A DNA stretch of 64,000 bases from Azolla caroliniana (taxonomy: Eukaryota; Polypodiophyta), in assembly GCA_043228905.1 (NCBI GenBank), contig JBHGNT010000045.1:62001-126000 (forward strand), in the 5' to 3' direction. The translations under genes and the position numbers were made by a program. How positions within the stretch are numbered: the stretch's first letter is position 1; every line of letters starts with the position of its first letter. Shown piece by piece: positions 27,194-40,371 of the stretch. The notes below the pieces were generated by a model. The model saw only the letters and a list, made by a program, of their open reading frames with translations. It searched no databases and was not told the origin of the DNA.

Positions 27194-30100
27194 GACCTGA
27201 GTTTCAAAATATTGATTTTTTAATTCCATATCATAGCTAGCGTTGTTAGCTTCGATTGGCATGTTTGAACACGAAAATCCGATATCACACGAGCCAGGTA
27301 TGAACATTTTAATTTACCTCCTGACTCTTCTCAACTCACTCCTCAAATTTGGTAATTTTGTCATGTCTCTCGGATAGAGTTTCAAAATATTGATTTTTTA
27401 TTTCCATATCATAGGTAGTGTTGTTAGCTTTGATTCGCATGTTTGAACACAAAATTCCGATATCACACGAGCCAGGTATGAACATTTTCATTTACTCAAG
27501 GGCTCACCTCAACTCACTACTCAAATTTGGTAATTTCGTCATGTCTCTCGACCAGAGTTTCAAAATCTTGATTTTTTAAGTCCATATCATAGCTAGCGTT
27601 GTTAGCTTCGATTCGCATGTTTGAACACAAACATCGGATATCACACGAGCCAAGTATGAACATTTTAATTTACTCAAGGGCTCCTCTCAACTCCCTCCTC
27701 ATGTTTGCTAATTTCGTCATGTCTCTCGACATGTGTTTCAAAATCTTGATTTTTTAATTCCATATCATAGCTAGCGTTGTTAGCTTCGATTCGCATGTTT
27801 GAACACAAAAATCCGATATCACACGAGCCAGGTATGAACATTTTAATTTACTCAAGGGCTTCTCTCAACTCCCTCCTCATGTTTGCTAATTTCGTCATGT
27901 CTCTCGACTTGAGTTTCAAAATCTTGATTTTTTAATTCCATATCATAGCTAGCATTGTTAGCTTCGATTCGCATGTTTGAACACAAAAATCCGATATGAC
28001 ACGAGCCAGGTATGAACATTTTCATTTACTCAAGGGCTCTTCTCAACTCACTCCTCAAATTTGGTAATTTCGTCATGTCTCTCGACCTGAGTTTCAAAAT
28101 ATTGATTTTTTAATTCCATATCATAGCTAGCATTGTTAGCTTCGATTGGCATGTTTGAACACAAAAATCCGATATTACACGAGCCAGGTATGAACATTTT
28201 CATTTACTCAAGGGCTCCTCTCAACTCCCTCCTCAAATTTGGTAATTTCGTCATGTCTCTCGACCAGAGTTTCAAAATGTTGATTTTTTAATTCCATAGC
28301 ATAGCTAGCGTTGTTAGCTTCGATTCGCATGTTTGAACACAAAAATTCGATATTACACCAGCCAGGTATGAACATTTTCATTTACTCAAGGGGTCCTCTC
28401 AACTCACTACTCAAATTTGGTAATTTCATCATGTCTCTCGACCAGAGTTTCAAAATCTTGATTTATTAAGTCCATATCATAGCTAGCGTTGTTAGCTTCG
28501 ATTCACATGTTTGAACACAAACATCGGATATCACACGAGCCAGGTATGAACATTTTAATTTACTCAAGGGCTCCTCTCAACTCCCTCCTCATGTTTGCTA
28601 ATTTCGTCATGTCTCTCGACATGAGTTTCAAAATCTTCATTTTTTAATTCCATATCATAGCTAGCGTTGTTAGCTTCGATTCGCATGTTTGAACACAAAA
28701 ATCCGATATCACACGAGCCAGGTATGAACATTTTAATTTACTCAAGGGCTCCTCTCAACTCCCTCCTCAAATTTGGTAATTTCGTCATGTCTCTCGACCA
28801 GAGTTTCAAAATGTTGATTTTTTAATTCCATATCATAGCTAGCATTGTTAGCTTCGATTCGCATGTTTGAACACAAAAATCCGATATGACACGAGCCAGG
28901 TATGAACATTTTCATTTACTCAAGGGCTCTTCTCAACTCACTCCTCAAATTTGGTAATTTCGTCATGTCTCTCGACATGAGTTTCAAAATCTTCATTTTT
29001 TAATTCCATATCATAGCTAGCGTTGTTAGCTTCGATTCGCATGTTTGAACACAAAAATCCGATATCACACGAGCCAGGTATGAACATTTTAATTTACTCA
29101 AGGGCTCCTCTCAACTCCCTCCTCAAATTTGGTAATTTCGTCATGTCTCTCGACCAGAGTTTCAAAATGTTGATTTTTTAATTCCATAGCATAGCTAGCG
29201 TTGTTAGCTTCGATTCGCATGTTTGAACACAAAAATCCGATATTACACCAGCCAGGTATGAACATTTTCATTTACTCAAGGGGTCCTCTCAACTCACTAC
29301 TCAAATTTGGTAATTTCATCATGTCTCTTGACCAGAGTTTCAAAATCTTGATTTATTAAGTCCATATCATAGCTAGCGTTGTTAGCTTCGATTCGCATGT
29401 TTGAACACAAACATCGGATATCACACGAGCCAGGTATGAACATTTTAATTTACTCAAGGGCTCCTCTCAACTCCCTCCTCATGTTTGCTAATTTCGTCAT
29501 GTCTCTCGACTTGAGTTTCAAAATCTTGATTTTTTAATTCCATATCATAGCTAGCGTTGTTAGCTTCGATTCGCATGTTTGAACACAAAAATCCGATATC
29601 ACACGAGCCAGGTATGAACATTTTAATTTACTCAAGGGCTTCTCTCAACTCCCTCCTCATGTCTTCTAATTTCGTCATGTCTCTCGACCTGAGTTTCAAA
29701 ATATTGATTTTTTAATTCCATATCATAGCTAGCGTTGTTAGCTTCGATTCGCATGTTTGAACACAAAAATCCGATATCACACGAGCCAGGTATGAACATT
29801 TTCATTTACTCAAGGGCTCTTCTCAACTCACTCCTCAAATTTGCTAATTTCGTCATGTCTCTCAACCAGAGTTTCAAAATATTGATTTTTTAATTCCATA
29901 GCATAGCTAGCGTTGTTAGCTTCGATTCGCATGTTTGAACACAAAAATCCGATATCACACGAGCCAGGTATGAACATTTTAATTTACTCAAGGGCTCCTC
30001 TCAACTCCCTCCTCATGTTTGCTAATTTCGTCATGTCTCTCGACTTGAGTTTCAAAATCTTGATTTTTTAATTCCATATCATAGCTAGCGTTGTTAGCTT

Positions 30101-31759
30101 CGATTCGCATGTTTGAACACAAAAATCCGATATCACACGAGCCAGGTATGAACATTTTAATTTACTCAAGGGCTTCTCTCAACTCCCTCCTCATGTTTGC
30201 TAATTTCGTCATGTCTCTCGACCTGAGTTTCAAAATATTGATTTTTTAATTCCATATCATAGCTAGCGTTGTTAGCTTCGATTGGCATGTTTGAACACGA
30301 AAATCCGATATCACACGAGCCAGGTATGAACATTTTAATTTACCTCCTGACTCTTCTCAACTCACTCCTCAAATTTGGTAATTTTGTCATGTCTCTCGGA
30401 TAGAGTTTCAAAATATTGATTTTTTATTTCCATATCATAGGTAGTGTTGTTAGCTTTGATTCGCATGTTTGAACACAAAATTCCGATATCACACGAGCCA
30501 GGTATGAACATTTTCATTTACTCAAGGGCTCACCTCAACTCACTACTCAAATTTGGTAATTTCGTCATGTCTCTCGACCAGAGTTTCAAAATCTTGATTT
30601 TTTAAGTCCATATCATAGCTAGCGTTGTTAGCTTCGATTCGCATGTTTGAACACAAACATCGGATATCACACGAGCCAAGTATGAACATTTTAATTTACT
30701 CAAGGGCTCCTCTCAACTCCCTCCTCATGTTTGCTAATTTCGTCATGTCTCTCGACATGTGTTTCAAAATCTTGATTTTTTAATTCCATATCATAGCTAG
30801 CGTTGTTAGCTTCGATTCGCATGTTTGAACACAAAAATCCGATATCACACGAGCCAGGTATGAACATTTTAATTTACTCAAGGGCTTCTCTCAACTCCCT
30901 CCTCATGTTTGCTAATTTCGTCATGTCTCTCGACTTGAGTTTCAAAATCTTGATTTTTTAATTCCATATCATAGCTAGCATTGTTAGCTTCGATTCGCAT
31001 GTTTGAACACAAAAATCCGATATGACACGAGCCAGGTATGAACATTTTCATTTACTCAAGGGCTCTTCTCAACTCACTCCTCAAATTTGGTAATTTCGTC
31101 ATGTCTCTCGACCTGAGTTTCAAAATATTGATTTTTTAATTCCATATCATAGCTAGCATTGTTAGCTTCGATTGGCATGTTTGAACACAAAAATCCGATA
31201 TTACACGAGCCAGGTATGAACATTTTCATTTACTCAAGGGCTCCTCTCAACTCCCTCCTCAAATTTGGTAATTTCGTCATGTCTCTCGACCAGAGTTTCA
31301 AAATGTTGATTTTTTAATTCCATAGCATAGCTAGCGTTGTTAGCTTCGATTCGCATGTTTGAACACAAAAATTCGATATTACACCAGCCAGGTATGAACA
31401 TTTTCATTTACTCAAGGGGTCCTCTCAACTCACTACTCAAATTTGGTAATTTCATCATGTCTCTCGACCAGAGTTTCAAAATCTTGATTTATTAAGTCCA
31501 TATCATAGCTAGCGTTGTTAGCTTCGATTCACATGTTTGAACACAAACATCGGATATCACACGAGCCAGGTATGAACATTTTAATTTACTCAAGGGCTCC
31601 TCTCAACTCCCTCCTCATGTTTGCTAATTTCGTCATGTCTCTCGACATGAGTTTCAAAATCTTCATTTTTTAATTCCATATCATAGCTAGCGTTGTTAGC
31701 TTCGATTCGCATGTTTGAACACAAAAATCCGATATCACACGAGCCAGGTATGAACATTT
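27194..31759 (+). repeat. 17-monomer spaced duplication (offset 3026 bp)
   Basis: The segment 27194-28733 is repeated at 30220-31759. The diagnostic variants gagccaagtatg (caag at 27651 and 30677) and aaaaattcgata (28341 and 31367) are separated by exactly 3026 bp. Agreement starts after a cttgac/ctcgac difference near 27193 and ends where ttttaattta (28734) meets ttttcattta (31760). The intervening 28734-30219 consists of the same family in a different monomer order, including two short local repeats with tcgacatgagtttc (near 28620 and 28975). Confidence 0.78.
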
Positions 31760-34700
31760 TCATTTACTCAAGGGCTCCTCTCAACTCCCTCCTCAAATTT
31801 GGTAATTTCGTCATGTCACTCGACCAGAGTTTCAAAATGTTGATTTTTTAATTCCATAGCATAGCTAGCGTTGTTAGCTTCGATTCGCATGTTTGAACAC
31901 AAAAATCCGATATTACACCAGCCAGGTATGAACATTTTCATTTACTCAAGGGGTCCTCTCAACTCACTACTCAAATTTGGTAATTTCATCATGTCTCTTG
32001 ACCAGAGTTTCAAAATCTTGATTTATTAAGTCCATATCATAGCTAGCGTTGTTAGCTTCGATTCGCATGTTTGAACACAAACATCGGATATCACACGGGC
32101 CAGGTATGAACATTTTAATTTACTCAAGGGCTCCTCTCAAATCCCTCCTCATGTTTGCTAATTTCGTCATGTCTCTCGACTTGAGTTTCAAAATCTTGAT
32201 TTTTTAATTCCATATCATAGCTAGCGTTGTTAGCTTAGATTCGCATGTTTGAACACAAAAATCCGATATCACACGAGCCAGGTATGAACATTTTAATTTA
32301 CTCAAGGGCTTCTCTCAACTCCCTCCTCATGTTTGCTAATTTCGTCATGTCTCTCGACCTGAGTTTCAAAATATTGATTTTGTTAATTCCATATCATAGC
32401 TAGCGTTGTTAGCTTCGATTCGCATGTTTGAACACAAAAATCCGATATGACACGAGCCAGGTATGAACATTTTCATTTACTCAAGGGCTCTTCTCAACTC
32501 ACTCCTCAAATTTGCTAATTTCGTCATGTCTCTCGACCTGAGTTTCAAAATATTGATTTTTTAATTCCATATCATAGCTAGCATTGTTAGCTTCGATTGG
32601 CATGTTTGAACACAAAAATCCGATATTACACGAGCCAGGTATGAACATTTTCATTTACTCAAGGGCTCCTCTCAACTCCCTCCTCAAATTTGGTAATTTC
32701 GTCATGTCTCTCGACCAGAGTTTCAAAATCTTGATTTTTTAATTCCATAGCATAGCTAGCGTTGTTAGCTTCGATTCGCATGTTTGAACACAAAAATCCG
32801 ATATTACACCAGCCAGGTATGAACATTTTCATTTACTCAAGGGGTCCTCTCAACTCACTACTCAAATTTGGTAATTTCATCATGTCTCTTGACCAGAGTT
32901 TCAAAATCTTGATTTATTAAGTCCATATCATAGCTAGCGTTGTTAGCTTCGATTCGCATGTTTGAACACAAACATCGGATATCACACGAGCCAGGTATGA
33001 ACATTTTAATTTACTCAAGGGCTCCTCTCAACTCCCTCCTCATGTTTGCTAATTTCGTCATGTCTCTCGACTTGAGTTTCAAAATCTTGATTTTTTAATT
33101 CCATATCATAGCTAGCGTTGTTAGCTTCGATTCGCATGTTTGAACACAAAAATCCGATATCACACGAGCCAGGTATGAACATTTTAATTTACTCAAGGGC
33201 TTCTCTCAACTCCCTCCTCATGTTTGCTAATTTCGTCATGTCTCTCGACCTGAGTTTCAAAATATTGATTTTGTTAATTCCATATCATAGCTAGCGTTGT
33301 TAGCTTCGATTCGCATGTTTGAACACAAAAATCCGATATCACACGAGCCAGGTATGAACATTTTCATTTACTCAAGGGCTCTTCTCAACTCACTCCTCAA
33401 ATTTGCTAATTTCGTCATGTCTCTCGACCAGAGTTTCAAAATGTTGATTTTTTAATTCCATAGCATAGCTAGCGTTGTTAGCTTCGATTCGCATGTTTGA
33501 ACACAAAAATCCGATATTACACCAGCCAGGTATGAACATTTTCATTTACTCAAGGGCTCCTCTCAACTCACTAGTCAAATTTGGTAATTTCGTCATGTCT
33601 CTCGACCAGAGTTTCAAAATCTTGATTTTTTAATTCCATAGCATAGCTAGCGTTGTTAGCTTTGATTCGCATGTTTGAACACAAAAATCCGATATTACAC
33701 CAGCCAGGTATGAACATTTTCATTTACTCAAGGGCTCCTCTCAACTCCCTCCTCATGTTTGCTAATTTTGTCATGTCTCTCGACCTGAGTTTCAAAATCT
33801 TGATTTTTTAATTCCATATCATAGCTAGCGTTGTTAGCTTCGATTCGTATGTTTGAACACAAAAATCCGATATCACACGAGCCAGGTATGAACATTTTCA
33901 TTTACTCCAGGGCTCATCTTAACTCACTACTCAAATTTGGTAATTTCGTCATGTCTCTCGACCAGAGTTTCAAAATCTTGATTTTTTAAGTCCATATCAT
34001 AGCTAGCGTTGTTAGCTTCGATTCGAATGTTTGAACACAAAAATCCGATATTACACGAGCCAGGTATGAACATTTTAATTTACTCAAGGGCTCTTCTCAA
34101 CTCACTCCTCAAATTTGGTAATTTCGTCATGTCTCTCGACCTGAGTTTCAAAATATTGATTTTTTTATTCCATATCATAGCTAGCGTTGTTAGCTTCGAT
34201 ACGCATGTTTGAACACAAAAATCCGATATGACACGAGCCAGGTATGAACATTTTCATTTACTCAAGGGCTCTTCTCAACTCCCTCCTCAAATTTGGTAAT
34301 TTCGTCATGTCTCTCGACCTGAGTTTCAAAATATTGATTTTTTAATTCCATATCATAGCTAGCATTGTTAGCTTCGATTGGCATGTTTGAACACAAAAAT
34401 CCGATATTACACGAGCCAGGTATGAACATTTTCATTTACTCAAGGGCTCCTCTCAACTCCCTCCTCAAATTTGGTAATTTCGTCATGTCTCTCGACCAGA
34501 GTTTCAAAATCTTGATTTTTTAATTCCATAGCATAGCTAGCGTTGTTAGCTTCGATTCGCATGTTTGAACACAAAAATCCGATATTACACCAGCCAGGTA
34601 TGAACATTTTCATTTACTCAAGGGGTCCTCTCAACTCACTACTCAAATTTGGTAATTTCATCATGTCTCTTGACCAGAGTTTCTAAATCTTGATTTATTA

Positions 34701-35756
34701 AGTCCATATCATAGCTAGCGTTGTTAGCTTCGATTCGCATGTTTGAACACAAACATCGGATATCACACGAGCCAGGTATGAACATTTTAATTTACTCAAG
34801 GGCTCCTCTCAACTCCCTCCTCATGTTTGCTAATTTCGTCATGTCTCTCGACTTGAGTTTCAAAATCTTGATTTTTTAATTCCATATCATAGCTAGCGTT
34901 GTTAGCTTCGATTCGCATGTTTGAACACAAAAATCCGATATCACACGAGCCAGGTATGAACATTTTGATTTACTCAAGGGCTTCTCTCAACTCCCTCCTC
35001 ATGTTTGCTAATTTCGTCATGTCTCTCGACCTGAGTTTCAAAATATTGATTTTTTAATTCCATATCATAGCTAGCGTTGTTAGCTTCGATTCGCATGTTT
35101 GAACACAAAAATCCGATATCACACGAGCCAGGTATGAACATTTTCATTTACTCAAGGGCTCTTCTCAACTCACTCCTCAAATTTGCTAATTTCGTCATGT
35201 CTCTCAACCAGAGTTTCAAAATATTGATTTTTTAATTCCATAGCATAGCTAGCGTTGTTAGCTTCGATTCGCATGTTTGAACACAAAAATCCGATATCAC
35301 ACGAGCCAGGTATGAACATTTTAATTTACTCAAGGGCTCCTCTCAACTCCCTCCTCATGTTTGCTAATTTTGTCATGTCTCTTGACCTGAGTTTCAAAAT
35401 ATTGATTTTTTAATTCCATATCATAGCTAGCGTTGTTAGCTTCGATTGGCATGTTTGAACACGAAAATCCGATATCACACGAGCCAGGTATGAACATTTT
35501 AATTTACCTCCTGACTCTTCTCAACTCACTCCTCAAATTTGGTAATTTTGTCATGTCTCTCGGATAGAGTTTCAAAATATTAATTTTTTATTTCCATATC
35601 ATAGGTAGTGTTGTTAGCTTTGATTCGCATGTTTGAACACAAAATTCCGATATCACACGAGCCAGGTATGAACATTTTCATTTACTCAAGGGCTCACCTC
35701 AACTCACTACTCAAATTTGGTAATTTCATCATGTCTCTCGACCAGAGTTTCAAAAT
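31305..35756 (+). repeat. 25-monomer unit, first copy of a 4452-bp tandem duplication
   Basis: This unit is followed directly by its copy at 35757-40208. Private variants all recur at exactly 4452 bp: tcatgtcactcg (31811 and 36263), tcacacgggcc (32091 and 36543), tagcttagattcg (32231 and 36683), gtttctaaatc (ttctaaat at 34681 and 39133), cattttgattt (34961 and 39413), and taattttttatt (35581 and 40033). I found no difference between copies at any marker, which suggests a very recent duplication. The period is 25 monomers plus 2 bp because two monomers carry the attttgttaattcc insertion. Confidence 0.9.
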
Positions 35757-38700
35757 CTTGATTTTTTAATTCCATAGCATAGCTAGCGTTGTTAGCTTCG
35801 ATTCGCATGTTTGAACACAAAAATTCGATATTACACCAGCCAGGTATGAACATTTTCATTTACTCAAGGGGTCCTCTCAACTCACTACTCAAATTTGGTA
35901 ATTTCATCATGTCTCTCGACCAGAGTTTCAAAATCTTGATTTATTAAGTCCATATCATAGCTAGCGTTGTTAGCTTCGATTCACATGTTTGAACACAAAC
36001 ATCGGATATCACACGAGCCAGGTATGAACATTTTAATTTACTCAAGGGCTCCTCTCAACTCCCTCCTCATGTTTGCTAATTTCGTCATGTCTCTCGACAT
36101 GAGTTTCAAAATCTTCATTTTTTAATTCCATATCATAGCTAGCGTTGTTAGCTTCGATTCGCATGTTTGAACACAAAAATCCGATATCACACGAGCCAGG
36201 TATGAACATTTTCATTTACTCAAGGGCTCCTCTCAACTCCCTCCTCAAATTTGGTAATTTCGTCATGTCACTCGACCAGAGTTTCAAAATGTTGATTTTT
36301 TAATTCCATAGCATAGCTAGCGTTGTTAGCTTCGATTCGCATGTTTGAACACAAAAATCCGATATTACACCAGCCAGGTATGAACATTTTCATTTACTCA
36401 AGGGGTCCTCTCAACTCACTACTCAAATTTGGTAATTTCATCATGTCTCTTGACCAGAGTTTCAAAATCTTGATTTATTAAGTCCATATCATAGCTAGCG
36501 TTGTTAGCTTCGATTCGCATGTTTGAACACAAACATCGGATATCACACGGGCCAGGTATGAACATTTTAATTTACTCAAGGGCTCCTCTCAAATCCCTCC
36601 TCATGTTTGCTAATTTCGTCATGTCTCTCGACTTGAGTTTCAAAATCTTGATTTTTTAATTCCATATCATAGCTAGCGTTGTTAGCTTAGATTCGCATGT
36701 TTGAACACAAAAATCCGATATCACACGAGCCAGGTATGAACATTTTAATTTACTCAAGGGCTTCTCTCAACTCCCTCCTCATGTTTGCTAATTTCGTCAT
36801 GTCTCTCGACCTGAGTTTCAAAATATTGATTTTGTTAATTCCATATCATAGCTAGCGTTGTTAGCTTCGATTCGCATGTTTGAACACAAAAATCCGATAT
36901 GACACGAGCCAGGTATGAACATTTTCATTTACTCAAGGGCTCTTCTCAACTCACTCCTCAAATTTGCTAATTTCGTCATGTCTCTCGACCTGAGTTTCAA
37001 AATATTGATTTTTTAATTCCATATCATAGCTAGCATTGTTAGCTTCGATTGGCATGTTTGAACACAAAAATCCGATATTACACGAGCCAGGTATGAACAT
37101 TTTCATTTACTCAAGGGCTCCTCTCAACTCCCTCCTCAAATTTGGTAATTTCGTCATGTCTCTCGACCAGAGTTTCAAAATCTTGATTTTTTAATTCCAT
37201 AGCATAGCTAGCGTTGTTAGCTTCGATTCGCATGTTTGAACACAAAAATCCGATATTACACCAGCCAGGTATGAACATTTTCATTTACTCAAGGGGTCCT
37301 CTCAACTCACTACTCAAATTTGGTAATTTCATCATGTCTCTTGACCAGAGTTTCAAAATCTTGATTTATTAAGTCCATATCATAGCTAGCGTTGTTAGCT
37401 TCGATTCGCATGTTTGAACACAAACATCGGATATCACACGAGCCAGGTATGAACATTTTAATTTACTCAAGGGCTCCTCTCAACTCCCTCCTCATGTTTG
37501 CTAATTTCGTCATGTCTCTCGACTTGAGTTTCAAAATCTTGATTTTTTAATTCCATATCATAGCTAGCGTTGTTAGCTTCGATTCGCATGTTTGAACACA
37601 AAAATCCGATATCACACGAGCCAGGTATGAACATTTTAATTTACTCAAGGGCTTCTCTCAACTCCCTCCTCATGTTTGCTAATTTCGTCATGTCTCTCGA
37701 CCTGAGTTTCAAAATATTGATTTTGTTAATTCCATATCATAGCTAGCGTTGTTAGCTTCGATTCGCATGTTTGAACACAAAAATCCGATATCACACGAGC
37801 CAGGTATGAACATTTTCATTTACTCAAGGGCTCTTCTCAACTCACTCCTCAAATTTGCTAATTTCGTCATGTCTCTCGACCAGAGTTTCAAAATGTTGAT
37901 TTTTTAATTCCATAGCATAGCTAGCGTTGTTAGCTTCGATTCGCATGTTTGAACACAAAAATCCGATATTACACCAGCCAGGTATGAACATTTTCATTTA
38001 CTCAAGGGCTCCTCTCAACTCACTAGTCAAATTTGGTAATTTCGTCATGTCTCTCGACCAGAGTTTCAAAATCTTGATTTTTTAATTCCATAGCATAGCT
38101 AGCGTTGTTAGCTTTGATTCGCATGTTTGAACACAAAAATCCGATATTACACCAGCCAGGTATGAACATTTTCATTTACTCAAGGGCTCCTCTCAACTCC
38201 CTCCTCATGTTTGCTAATTTTGTCATGTCTCTCGACCTGAGTTTCAAAATCTTGATTTTTTAATTCCATATCATAGCTAGCGTTGTTAGCTTCGATTCGT
38301 ATGTTTGAACACAAAAATCCGATATCACACGAGCCAGGTATGAACATTTTCATTTACTCCAGGGCTCATCTTAACTCACTACTCAAATTTGGTAATTTCG
38401 TCATGTCTCTCGACCAGAGTTTCAAAATCTTGATTTTTTAAGTCCATATCATAGCTAGCGTTGTTAGCTTCGATTCGAATGTTTGAACACAAAAATCCGA
38501 TATTACACGAGCCAGGTATGAACATTTTAATTTACTCAAGGGCTCTTCTCAACTCACTCCTCAAATTTGGTAATTTCGTCATGTCTCTCGACCTGAGTTT
38601 CAAAATATTGATTTTTTTATTCCATATCATAGCTAGCGTTGTTAGCTTCGATACGCATGTTTGAACACAAAAATCCGATATGACACGAGCCAGGTATGAA

Positions 38701-40208
38701 CATTTTCATTTACTCAAGGGCTCTTCTCAACTCCCTCCTCAAATTTGGTAATTTCGTCATGTCTCTCGACCTGAGTTTCAAAATATTGATTTTTTAATTC
38801 CATATCATAGCTAGCATTGTTAGCTTCGATTGGCATGTTTGAACACAAAAATCCGATATTACACGAGCCAGGTATGAACATTTTCATTTACTCAAGGGCT
38901 CCTCTCAACTCCCTCCTCAAATTTGGTAATTTCGTCATGTCTCTCGACCAGAGTTTCAAAATCTTGATTTTTTAATTCCATAGCATAGCTAGCGTTGTTA
39001 GCTTCGATTCGCATGTTTGAACACAAAAATCCGATATTACACCAGCCAGGTATGAACATTTTCATTTACTCAAGGGGTCCTCTCAACTCACTACTCAAAT
39101 TTGGTAATTTCATCATGTCTCTTGACCAGAGTTTCTAAATCTTGATTTATTAAGTCCATATCATAGCTAGCGTTGTTAGCTTCGATTCGCATGTTTGAAC
39201 ACAAACATCGGATATCACACGAGCCAGGTATGAACATTTTAATTTACTCAAGGGCTCCTCTCAACTCCCTCCTCATGTTTGCTAATTTCGTCATGTCTCT
39301 CGACTTGAGTTTCAAAATCTTGATTTTTTAATTCCATATCATAGCTAGCGTTGTTAGCTTCGATTCGCATGTTTGAACACAAAAATCCGATATCACACGA
39401 GCCAGGTATGAACATTTTGATTTACTCAAGGGCTTCTCTCAACTCCCTCCTCATGTTTGCTAATTTCGTCATGTCTCTCGACCTGAGTTTCAAAATATTG
39501 ATTTTTTAATTCCATATCATAGCTAGCGTTGTTAGCTTCGATTCGCATGTTTGAACACAAAAATCCGATATCACACGAGCCAGGTATGAACATTTTCATT
39601 TACTCAAGGGCTCTTCTCAACTCACTCCTCAAATTTGCTAATTTCGTCATGTCTCTCAACCAGAGTTTCAAAATATTGATTTTTTAATTCCATAGCATAG
39701 CTAGCGTTGTTAGCTTCGATTCGCATGTTTGAACACAAAAATCCGATATCACACGAGCCAGGTATGAACATTTTAATTTACTCAAGGGCTCCTCTCAACT
39801 CCCTCCTCATGTTTGCTAATTTTGTCATGTCTCTTGACCTGAGTTTCAAAATATTGATTTTTTAATTCCATATCATAGCTAGCGTTGTTAGCTTCGATTG
39901 GCATGTTTGAACACGAAAATCCGATATCACACGAGCCAGGTATGAACATTTTAATTTACCTCCTGACTCTTCTCAACTCACTCCTCAAATTTGGTAATTT
40001 TGTCATGTCTCTCGGATAGAGTTTCAAAATATTAATTTTTTATTTCCATATCATAGGTAGTGTTGTTAGCTTTGATTCGCATGTTTGAACACAAAATTCC
40101 GATATCACACGAGCCAGGTATGAACATTTTCATTTACTCAAGGGCTCACCTCAACTCACTACTCAAATTTGGTAATTTCATCATGTCTCTCGACCAGAGT
40201 TTCAAAAT
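35757..40208 (+). repeat. 25-monomer unit, second copy of the 4452-bp tandem duplication
   Basis: This is the direct tandem copy of 31305-35756. The match continues about 11 bp past the unit end, to about 40219, where attttttaag replaces the attttttaat of the first copy (35768). The left limit is set by aaatgttg near 31303 against aaatcttg near 35755. Short identical reading frames of 67 codons at 34009 and 38461 are a by-product of this duplication and are not genes. Confidence 0.9.
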
Positions 40209-40371
40209 CTTGATTTTTTAAGTCCATATCATAGCTAGCGTTGTTAGCTTCGATTCGCATGTTTGAACACAAACATCGGATATCACACGAGCCAAGTATG
40301 AACATTTTAATTTACTCAAGGGCTCCTCTCAACTCCCTCCTCATGTTTGCTAATTTCGTCATGTCTCTCGA
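40209..40371 (+). repeat. Single linking monomer between two large duplications
   Basis: About one monomer of the satellite lies between the 4452-bp and 4095-bp duplications. It contains the rare gagccaagtatg variant (caag at 40293) and tcgacatgtgtttc, shared with monomers near 24621, 27651, 30677, 42073 and 46168. Nothing other than satellite is present. Confidence 0.7.
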
